A stretch of DNA of 29,029 bases. Source: Eubacteriaceae bacterium (GTDB taxonomy: Bacteria > Bacillota > Clostridia > Eubacteriales > Alkalibacteraceae). The DNA lies in contig DMAW01000178.1 of the NCBI GenBank assembly GCA_003446375.1, forward strand, positions 1 to 29,029, in the 5' to 3' direction. Made by a program: the position numbers and the translations under genes. Numbering within the stretch: position 1 is the stretch's first letter; the number at the start of each line of letters is the position of its first letter. Positions 14,842-21,634 of the stretch are shown here, piece after piece. The notes below the pieces were generated by a model. That model ran no database searches, was not told the DNA's origin, and was given only the letters and a program-made list of their open reading frames with translations.

Positions 14842-16125
14842 TTGAAGAATGTAAAAATAGTTATTGTTGGAGGAGGCTGGGCTGGGTGTTCAGCAGCTTT
14901 AAGTGCGGCAAAGGCCGGAGCACAAGTGACCCTTTTGGAACGAACGGATATGATACTGGGAACAGGTCTCGTTGGCGGCATTATGAGAAACAATGGAAGA
15001 TACACTGCCACAGAAGAAATAATAGCCATGGGTGGAGGAGACCTATTCAAGATATGTGACGAAACCTCAAGACACAAAGATATTGAGTTTCCGGGGCATA
15101 AACATGCAAGCCTTTATGATATAGCTAAGACGCCTGTGGCTATAGAAAAATATCTTTTAGATCAAGGCATTAAAATAATTTATGAATCTAGAGTAGTCAA
15201 GGCCCAAATGGATGGAAGAGTCATTATTGCAGTTGAAGATCAAAATGGCAAGAGACACGATGGAGATATGTTTGTGGATTCCACAGGAACTGCAGGACCT
15301 ATGAACAATTGCAGCAAGTTTGGAAACGGATGTGCAATGTGCGTTCTAAGATGCCCCACATATGGAGGAAGGGTCAGCCTTGCTGGGCTTGCAGGCGCAA
15401 AAGAAGTTACGGGCAAAAAAAAGGACGGAACCCTAGGGGCGATGAGTGGATCTTGTAAGATTTACAAAGAATCCCTTTCAAATGAAATTCAAGAGGTGCT
15501 CAACAAAAGTGGAGTTGCAGTAATCCCGGTGCCAAAAGATTTAGCAGAAGATCACTTAGATCAAAAGGCCTGTCAACAGTATGCTTTAAAAGAGTTTAAG
15601 GACAATCTTATATTCTTAGATACTGGACATGCAAAGTTCATGACGCCTTTTTACAGCATACACAAGCTAAGGCAGGTACCCGGGTGCGAAAATGCCAGAT
15701 ATGAAGATCCTTATTCAGGGGGGAAAGGAAATTCGGTAAGATATTTCAATATGGCGCCAAGGGATAACTCACTTAAGGTTATTGGCGTTGATAATCTTTT
15801 TTGTTGTGGAGAAAAAGCCGGACTTTTAGTAGGCCACACGGAAGCGATGGTAACAGGGCTCCTTGCCGGACTTAACAGCGTTAGGCAGGCCATCGGATTA
15901 GGCCCCATTGAGATCGATGAATCAACAGCAGTGGGTGATGCTATATCCTTTGTTAATAGTGCGATGCAAACAGAAGATGGCATGGGAAAGAAATATACAT
16001 TTTCAGGTTCTGTGTATTTTGAAAGAATGAAAGAAAAAGGTCTGTATTCGATAGACAAAGAAGAAATTGCAAGACGCGTGGATAAAGTAGGCTTGACCGG
16101 AATTTTCGATCAAAAACTGTTATAG
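14842..16125 (+). CDS. lysine-regulated FAD-dependent oxidoreductase with four-cysteine motif
   Basis: A 427-residue flavoprotein. The N-terminal Rossmann motif is VGGGWAGCSAALSAAKAG, with the ribose-binding acid in LLERTD about residue 33-38. The C-terminal FAD motif NLFCCGEKAGLLVGHTEA (from 318) has the shape seen in GidA/TrmFO-like FAD proteins (glycine-rich, then a helix ending in TGLLAG). In the middle Cys157, Cys164, Cys167 and Cys171 form CX6CX2CX3CP, resembling an iron-sulfur ligand set. The start is TTG 14842, with GGAAGG at 14831-14836. It is first in a transcript controlled by a lysine riboswitch, with a transporter gene behind it. Substrate unknown; oxidation of lysine or a lysine-derived compound is only a context guess. 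Confidence 0.85.
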   Translation: MKNVKIVIVGGGWAGCSAALSAAKAGAQVTLLERTDMILGTGLVGGIMRNNGRYTATEEIIAMGGGDLFKICDETSRHKDIEFPGHKHASLYDIAKTPVAIEKYLLDQGIKIIYESRVVKAQMDGRVIIAVEDQNGKRHDGDMFVDSTGTAGPMNNCSKFGNGCAMCVLRCPTYGGRVSLAGLAGAKEVTGKKKDGTLGAMSGSCKIYKESLSNEIQEVLNKSGVAVIPVPKDLAEDHLDQKACQQYALKEFKDNLIFLDTGHAKFMTPFYSIHKLRQVPGCENARYEDPYSGGKGNSVRYFNMAPRDNSLKVIGVDNLFCCGEKAGLLVGHTEAMVTGLLAGLNSVRQAIGLGPIEIDESTAVGDAISFVNSAMQTEDGMGKKYTFSGSVYFERMKEKGLYSIDKEEIARRVDKVGLTGIFDQKLL

Positions 16126-16168
16126 ATAAAAGATCAAAAAATTCAGCAAAAATAGAGGGGGAGAAAAA

Positions 16169-17536
16169 TTGGTAGAATTGTCAGCATTGCATTGGGTATA
16201 TTTTTCTATCGTGGCCATTGTAATCATCACCATGGGGTTTAGAAAGGACACTTTATTGCCTTGCATAATAGGAGTGTTCGTAGTCGGGCTTATGTACTCA
16301 GGAAGCGTAGTCAAAGCCGTGCAAACAGTATTCAATTCCCTTATAACTGCAGGAAATGAATTTTGGGGGATAATACTGGTAATATCATTGGTAATTGCCA
16401 TGTCAAGCGCGCTTAGAGATATCGGGGCCGATGAACTTATGATACTTCCGATTAAAAAGCTTATGATAAATCCTACTATTGCATTCTTTGGATTAGGTTT
16501 TGTCATGCTGTTTTTTTCGTGGTTTATCTGGCCTTCTCCGGCAGTCGCGCTGGTAGGTGCGATAATGTTGCCGGCTGCTTTAAAGGCAGGATTGCCGCCG
16601 GTATGGGCAGCTGTGGCCATGAATATTTTTGGACATGGAATGGCGCTTTCTAGCGACTACTTCATTCAAGGAGCACCTGCTATAGCTGCAAAAGCTGCAG
16701 GAATCGAAGATACTTTTGCTTTAAGCAAAGCTACTTTCCCATTGTGGCTTGTGATGAGCATAGTAACAGTTTCAATTAGCTACTATATGATGAGAAAAGA
16801 ATTGAAAACTTCGGAGATTAAATTAGAAACAGAAACAAAATCAAAAGAGATTGAAAAACCCGGATTGGGAGTGTATGCAGTAGCAATATTGACTCCTCTG
16901 GCTTTTGTGATAGATGTTTTTGTTATGTATAAATATCAGTTAAGGGGAGGAGATGCTACGGCTCTAGTAGGAGGCACCGCAGTTTTGATAATGTGCTTTG
17001 TCGCTGTAGTCCAGCATAATCCCGTTAATTGTCTAGAGAAGATAACAGACTATGTAAAAGAGGGTTTTGTTTTTGGAATCAGGATATTTGCACCTGTAAT
17101 AGTTATAGGAGCGTTCTTCTTTTTAGGCAGTGAGGAAATGGCAAAAACAATTCTAGGAGAAGATGCTACGGGATTGCTTTCAGATCTAGGGTTGTTTTTG
17201 GCAAATAACATAACATTATCCAAATTTCCGGTTGCTTTAATACAGATGATCACAGGAGCAATAACCGGACTTGATGGATCTGGATTTTCAGGGCTGCCTC
17301 TTGTAGGGTCTTTAGCACATACATTTGCTTCTGCCATTGAGATCAACAAAGAGGTCCTAACAGGAATGGGTCAGCTTACTACGATTTGGGTTGGTGGCGG
17401 AACTATAATCCCTTGGGCGATTATTCCGGTAGCCGCCATTTGCAACGTGAATCCCCTAGATTTGGCAAAAAGAAACTTGATACCTGTCGCAATAGGCTTT
17501 TTAGCTACATTCGTTACAGCGCTGTTTTTGCTGTGA
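16169..17536 (+). CDS. multi-spanning transporter of the ion-transporter superfamily, candidate lysine carrier
   Basis: Integral membrane protein of 455 residues with about 11-12 hydrophobic segments, a central cytoplasmic charged loop (about 213-235, KTSEIKLETETKSKEIEK), and repeated Gly/Pro-rich re-entrant-like motifs. One of these is FFSWFIWPSPAVALVGAIMLPAA in the first half, and another is ITGLDGSGFSGLPLVGSLA in the second. Two inverted halves of this kind are usual for NhaC/GntP/CitMHS-like carriers. The start is TTG 16169 with AGGGGGA upstream. It lies 43 bases after the oxidoreductase, with no promoter or terminator visible between, so it falls under the lysine riboswitch. I infer transport of lysine or a related cationic amino acid; the family alone does not show it. 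Confidence 0.82.
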   Translation: MVELSALHWVYFSIVAIVIITMGFRKDTLLPCIIGVFVVGLMYSGSVVKAVQTVFNSLITAGNEFWGIILVISLVIAMSSALRDIGADELMILPIKKLMINPTIAFFGLGFVMLFFSWFIWPSPAVALVGAIMLPAALKAGLPPVWAAVAMNIFGHGMALSSDYFIQGAPAIAAKAAGIEDTFALSKATFPLWLVMSIVTVSISYYMMRKELKTSEIKLETETKSKEIEKPGLGVYAVAILTPLAFVIDVFVMYKYQLRGGDATALVGGTAVLIMCFVAVVQHNPVNCLEKITDYVKEGFVFGIRIFAPVIVIGAFFFLGSEEMAKTILGEDATGLLSDLGLFLANNITLSKFPVALIQMITGAITGLDGSGFSGLPLVGSLAHTFASAIEINKEVLTGMGQLTTIWVGGGTIIPWAIIPVAAICNVNPLDLAKRNLIPVAIGFLATFVTALFLL

Positions 17537-17584
17537 GAAAGACTTTTTCATTGATTCATAATTTTTGACGTATAAAAAAAGCAA

Positions 17585-17610
17585 GGCCGGATTTTAAATC
17601 CGGTCTTTTT
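17585..17610. terminator. bidirectional terminator between transporter and DUF308 genes
   Basis: GGCCGGATTT and AAATCCGGTC pair around one T (one G-U). Five Ts follow on the + strand, and an A-run at 17574-17580 gives a T-run on the - strand. It serves both convergent genes; the DUF308 stop begins at its edge. Confidence 0.85.
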
Positions 17611-18136
17611 AAAAATCTAAGAAGTAAGCTGTGCTAAGCACAACCATTACTCCTGAAACTAAAAGGTATACGCCTATTAGAGAAATTATCACAGATATAA
17701 CGCTGAATGCAGAGTAGAACATGCCTATTCCGAAACCGAGATGAATAAAGCCAAAGATCAATGTCGGAGTGTAGTTTAAATTGGACTGTCTCCTTGTGCC
17801 GGCAACTGAGAATCTGTCAAATGCTTGCAGCAAAGCAAGAATGCCTATGACGACTCCAAGGGCACTGATGGTAAATTCAGTGTTGACGATAATAAATACT
17901 CCCGATGCGACCAACAATATTCCAACAGCCATATGCAATATTTTGTAATTAAGCTCGTTCCACTTAAGTAGGGCATTAACCGATTTGTAGAGTCCAAAGG
18001 CCGCAAGCAAAAGGCCGGTGAGTATGGCCAAAAAATTAATTACGCTTCCTGGAAAAAGCAAAAAAACCACACCTGCGATAATCAAAGAGATCCCAAAAAA
18101 AATTCCAAAAGATTTTATTTTCTCAAAACCATTCAT
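17609..18136 (-). CDS. DUF308 / HdeD-like membrane protein
   Basis: A 175-residue protein built of about six membrane helices arranged as three helical pairs (FGISLIIAGVVFLLFPG, FLAILTGLLLAAFGLY, and similar). It has short loops and a few charged residues (KWNELN, FDRFSVAGTRRQ). This pattern matches the DUF308/HdeD family, whose E. coli member is linked to acid resistance but whose molecular role is unknown. ATG 18136 is preceded by GAGGAAGTG. It is monocistronic and divergent from the cyclic-di-GMP gene across 163 bases. Confidence 0.85.
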   Translation of the reverse strand: MNGFEKIKSFGIFFGISLIIAGVVFLLFPGSVINFLAILTGLLLAAFGLYKSVNALLKWNELNYKILHMAVGILLVASGVFIIVNTEFTISALGVVIGILALLQAFDRFSVAGTRRQSNLNYTPTLIFGFIHLGFGIGMFYSAFSVISVIISLIGVYLLVSGVMVVLSTAYFLDF

Positions 18137-18237
18137 AATATCACTTCCTCATATATAAAGTATATCTACCTTTAATATACCCAAAGTAAAAAAATTAAAG
18201 CCTATTAAAAACTATTGTCCATAATACGCTCAAAATT

Positions 18238-18246
18238 TGTTATAAT
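18238..18246 (+). promoter_or_regulatory. extended -10 promoter of the GGDEF/HD-GYP gene
   Basis: TGTTATAAT at 18238-18246 is a perfect extended -10 (TGnTATAAT). No good -35 lies at 17 bases; TTGTCC at 18215 is 20 bases away. The expected leader is about 47 bases. Confidence 0.6.
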
Positions 18247-18299
18247 GTCATAAGATTATTCAGATAAGAAGTGGTGAGCTATAAGGAGTGGTTGGAATC

Positions 18300-20435
18300 A
18301 TGGATGAAAATTTCTATAAAAACATAGTGAATCTATCTCCGGTAGGCTACGCGCTCCACAGGATAGTATTAAATGATGCAGGTGAACCTGTAGACTATGT
18401 ATATCTAGAGGCAAATAGAGCGTTTGAATCATTTACAGGTCTAGATGTAGACAAAATAAGAGGGAAAAGCGTGACCGAGATACTCCCTGAAATAATTTAT
18501 GACGAATACAACTGGATAGCTGAGTATGGAAAAGTAGCGATTGAAGGAAAAGAAATCGAATTTGAACAGTATTCTCAGCCACTTCACAAATGGTATAGAG
18601 TCAAAGCGCTATCTCCTGGAATAGGCCTGTTCATAACCTATTTTACAGATATAACGGAGGAAATGAAAAACTTGGAGCAAAAGACTACGATTTTATCGGT
18701 TTTAAATGAGATCGTCTTTGAAATTGACGAGGACTTAGTTTTCATCAATGTTATTTCTGATGAAAACAAGCTTTTTTATCCAAAAGATAAAATTTTAGGC
18801 TCTAGAATAAGTGATGTATTAAGTGGAAAGACAGGAGAAAAATTTATCGAGCTTTTAAAAAGAGCTAAACAGAGCAAATCCAAAGTTAATCTTTCGTATC
18901 TGTCTCCAATTGAAGGTGATGAAAGATGGTTTAGGGCTGAAGCGAAATACATCGAGTTTAGAAATATAAATAAATACGTCGTGGGAATTCAAGACATAAC
19001 AAATCAAAAAAGAGCGGAAGACGATTTGAAATCAATAAGAGATGAGTACCGAAAAGTATTTCACGGAACGCAAGACAGCATGTTTTTAATAGAGGTAAAA
19101 AAAGATGATTCTTTTAGATACATGAGAAACAATTTGGCTCATAGAAAAAACACAGGCATTTCTCTTCAGGAATTAAGAGGAAAGACTCCAAAAGAGCTGT
19201 TAGGCGAAGAAGCTGCAATTATTGTTGAGGGCAATTATCGAAGGTGCATTAAAGAAAAGACTACCATAGTATACGAAGAGACTTTAAAGCTAAAGACAGG
19301 GACAAGGGTTTGGAATACATCACTGACGCCAGTTTTTCAAGAAGGAAAAATATCCTATATAGTCGGTTCAAGTCATGATATAACGGAGAAAAAACAAAGG
19401 CAGCTGGAAATAGAATATCTTAGTTATCGAGATCAGCTCACAGGTTTATACAACCGTAGATTTTTTGAAGAAGAACTAAAACGCTTGGATACGCCAAGAA
19501 ACCTGCCCTTGTCTATAGCTATGGTTGACGTTAATGGACTTAAACTGGCAAATGATGCATTTGGCCACGAATCCGGGGATGAAATGTTGATCAAGATTGC
19601 AGAAGTTATGAAAAGGCTTTGCAGGGCTGACGATATAATTTCAAGGATTGGCGGTGATGAATTCATCGTGCTGCTTCCTAAGACGGATGCGTCTGAAACC
19701 AAGAAGATAGCAGAAAGAATTTCAGAAGGCGTAAAAAATGAAACTACAGCAGCCATTCCACTTTCTGTATCCTGTGGATTTTCAGTGAAAGTCTCCGCGG
19801 ATAAAGATATATCAGCTGTCATAAAGAAAGCTGAAGAAAGGATGTACGTAGAAAAATTAAGGGAAAGTCCAAAGCTCAAGCTTAAGACTATACAGATTAT
19901 AATGAGAGAACTTCATAGAAGCATAAATGGAGAACGGGATCATTCTCAAAATGTAGGAGACATATGTGAAAGACTTGCTATTGAAATAGGATTTAATAAA
20001 CAGGATGCAAGGTATATGCGATATGCGGGATATATGCATGATATAGGAAAAGTAGGCATAGATTCAAAAATTTTTGAAAAAGAAGGAAAATTAACGGAAG
20101 AAGAGTGGCTGGCGATTAAAAGACACTCGGAAACAGGTTATAGGATAATGAGTTCTGTTAACCAGTATGCCTCGATGGCAGATTATATTTTATCGCATCA
20201 TGAAAAGTGGGATGGGAGCGGGTATCCGGCAGGAATGAAAAATGATAGCATTCCTATTGAGTCGAGAATCATATCAATTGCAGATGCCTACCATGCAATG
20301 ACTCAAAATAGATCATACCGTAATGCCATGACATCGGAGGAAGCCTTAGAAGAGATACAAAATTGCAAGGGCAGCCATTTTGATCCTTATATAGCAGACG
20401 TTTTTATCGAAATGATAAAAGAAAATCCGGCGTGA
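18300..20435 (+). CDS. PAS-GGDEF-HD-GYP cyclic-di-GMP turnover protein
   Basis: Cytosolic signalling enzyme of 711 residues with no membrane segment. Three PAS-like domains cover about 1-120, 125-235 and 245-365. The GGDEF domain follows (about 375-535), with LTGLYNRRFF and an intact active motif GGDEF at 451-455. A product-inhibition site RADD (RxxD) lies five residues before it. The C-terminal HD-GYP phosphodiesterase (about 545-705) has HDIGK (His580-Asp581), HHEKWDGSGYP with GYP at 641-643, and the IADAYHAM segment. Both synthesis and breakdown activities look intact. The reading frame opens at GTG 18288, but that overlaps the AAGGAG site (18283-18288), so ATG 18300 is preferred. The PAS ligands are unknown. 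Confidence 0.93.
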   Translation: MDENFYKNIVNLSPVGYALHRIVLNDAGEPVDYVYLEANRAFESFTGLDVDKIRGKSVTEILPEIIYDEYNWIAEYGKVAIEGKEIEFEQYSQPLHKWYRVKALSPGIGLFITYFTDITEEMKNLEQKTTILSVLNEIVFEIDEDLVFINVISDENKLFYPKDKILGSRISDVLSGKTGEKFIELLKRAKQSKSKVNLSYLSPIEGDERWFRAEAKYIEFRNINKYVVGIQDITNQKRAEDDLKSIRDEYRKVFHGTQDSMFLIEVKKDDSFRYMRNNLAHRKNTGISLQELRGKTPKELLGEEAAIIVEGNYRRCIKEKTTIVYEETLKLKTGTRVWNTSLTPVFQEGKISYIVGSSHDITEKKQRQLEIEYLSYRDQLTGLYNRRFFEEELKRLDTPRNLPLSIAMVDVNGLKLANDAFGHESGDEMLIKIAEVMKRLCRADDIISRIGGDEFIVLLPKTDASETKKIAERISEGVKNETTAAIPLSVSCGFSVKVSADKDISAVIKKAEERMYVEKLRESPKLKLKTIQIIMRELHRSINGERDHSQNVGDICERLAIEIGFNKQDARYMRYAGYMHDIGKVGIDSKIFEKEGKLTEEEWLAIKRHSETGYRIMSSVNQYASMADYILSHHEKWDGSGYPAGMKNDSIPIESRIISIADAYHAMTQNRSYRNAMTSEEALEEIQNCKGSHFDPYIADVFIEMIKENPA

Positions 20436-20457
20436 CCTTAAAATAGGCAGCCGGATT
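20424..20457. terminator. convergent hairpin after the GGDEF gene
   Basis: AATCCGGC (20424-20431) pairs with GCCGGATT (20450-20457), with an inner CCT/AGG pair in the loop. It covers the stop of the cyclic-di-GMP gene and touches the stop of the opposing regulator. A T-rich tail (ATTTATTGTTTTT) follows on +. Confidence 0.6.
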
Positions 20458-21367
20458 ATTTATTGTTTTTAAAAAGCTCTACGACAATATCTTGAGAGTG
20501 ACTTCCAAAATCATTTCCGAAGATCATCAATCCTCTAGAGTTAGAAGCATCGGACTTGATTCCAAAAGTGAATTCATGTGCTGTGCCGGGAGGCAAGTTC
20601 AGCATGCATTGATAAGCGGGCGAGTTTTTCTCAATTTTCCATGTAAGTATCTCTCCGTGTTGGCTTTTATTTTTAGGCCACCAATCAGGAGTGTTCTTTC
20701 CGTTAGACTTGGTATTTTCTATTTCAGTGGTTATTGTTTCTACCTCGCAGCCATTTATCCATAATGTTATATCAGAAGCCCAATTTTTGTCAAAAAATAA
20801 GTGTTGAGAGCACCCTTCGAAAGATATTTCCATAAAATCAGCTGACTCCATCATAGCTAGGTCAACTTCCAGCGGAAATGAAATCCTGCCTTCTCCAAAC
20901 CAAATAAGAGAGATTTGTTCATATTTATTAAAAAAAGAAGCTTCATCGTCTTCAGTAGAAAGGATTTTGATACCATCGGCCAATCCACACGGAGCATGGA
21001 TAGATGGATTTATAAACGTGCTTAAAGGAATATCAAGCTTCATAAGGCTATCGATAGTATCTGCTTTGTGTTTAGCTGGCGGCAGATCGTCTGTTATCGA
21101 AAAAATAATTCGGTCGTACTTTAAAGAGCATATTTTTTGTGTTCCGTGTTTTCCGGAAGCCGTAATAAAATCTACCAATCCTGACTGTGTAAGCTTTTGC
21201 ACGTTTACAGTGACAGTGGGAACGGGCATTTGGAGCGCCTTTGCCATTTCGTTTATGTTGTAATCACCGCTTTTTAAAAGGTTGATTATTTTCAAGCGGC
21301 TCTTATTGGATAATGCCTGTGCAATTTTTTCATATTCTGAAAAATCTGTAACAGTTAATTCTGTCAT
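20456..21367 (-). CDS. transcriptional regulator, ArsR-like HTH with large C-terminal domain
   Basis: A 303-residue regulator. The N-terminal winged-helix domain (about 1-90) reads EYEKIAQALSNKSRLKIINLL, then a recognition region VPTVTVNVQKLTQSGLV. The remaining roughly 200 residues form a beta-rich domain with many tryptophans and polar motifs (DKNWASDITLWINGCEV, FGNDFGSHSQDIVVEL). This resembles COG4189-type regulators usually found with sugar-use genes, where the C-terminal part probably binds a ligand. The frame opens at ATG 21376, but GAGG lies directly against that codon. ATG 21367 has GAGG at 9 bases and is preferred. No sugar genes are adjacent, so target and ligand are unknown. It converges on the cyclic-di-GMP gene. 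Confidence 0.82.
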   Translation of the reverse strand: MTELTVTDFSEYEKIAQALSNKSRLKIINLLKSGDYNINEMAKALQMPVPTVTVNVQKLTQSGLVDFITASGKHGTQKICSLKYDRIIFSITDDLPPAKHKADTIDSLMKLDIPLSTFINPSIHAPCGLADGIKILSTEDDEASFFNKYEQISLIWFGEGRISFPLEVDLAMMESADFMEISFEGCSQHLFFDKNWASDITLWINGCEVETITTEIENTKSNGKNTPDWWPKNKSQHGEILTWKIEKNSPAYQCMLNLPPGTAHEFTFGIKSDASNSRGLMIFGNDFGSHSQDIVVELFKNNK

Positions 21368-21570
21368 CTTATTCATCCTCGCATCATAAGAGTATAGCTA
21401 ATGGTCATAGCTGGAAGCTTAACTACAATTATAAAAAAACACGACAAAAAATGAAACAGATATCTATAAAAAAATTGATATTTAATTAAAAAACAAAAAA
21501 AATAAAATAAATTTGATAAAAGTTTTAATTTAGTGTTTAAATTTTGTTTTCATTGTGTTAAACTAGCACG

Positions 21571-21608
21571 TGTAACAAAATTGTAACAACCAGATGACAC
21601 TTGTAACA
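21571..21608 (+). promoter_or_regulatory. WalR-like box (TGTAAC-N5-TGTAAC) plus a third half-site before the M23 gene
   Basis: TGTAAC at 21571-21576 and 21582-21587, spaced by exactly five bases, match the WalR (YycF) consensus TGTWAH-N5-TGTWAH. A third TGTAAC lies at 21602-21607, within a hairpin (GACACTTG/CAGGTGTC, 21595-21613). WalRK controls cell-wall hydrolases in Firmicutes, and the gene downstream encodes one. The rest of the gap 21377-21570 is A/T-rich and shows no clear promoter. Confidence 0.68.
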
Positions 21609-21634
21609 GGTGTCCTAAACTTGGAGGTGTGAGC

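Noticed and set aside
16120..16620. 166-codon - strand frame over the transporter start
   Set aside because: Antisense to a clear membrane-protein gene; the apparent openness follows from the composition of the sense codons.
19433..19879. 148-codon - strand frame opposite the GGDEF domain
   Set aside because: Antisense to a conserved catalytic domain with no start signal; no homology recognisable.
21421..21570. A/T-rich tract before the M23 gene as a possible origin or curved-DNA element
   Set aside because: It is rich in A-runs but contains no DnaA-box cluster (TTATCCACA-like) and no regular repeats, so nothing beyond high A/T content is supported.
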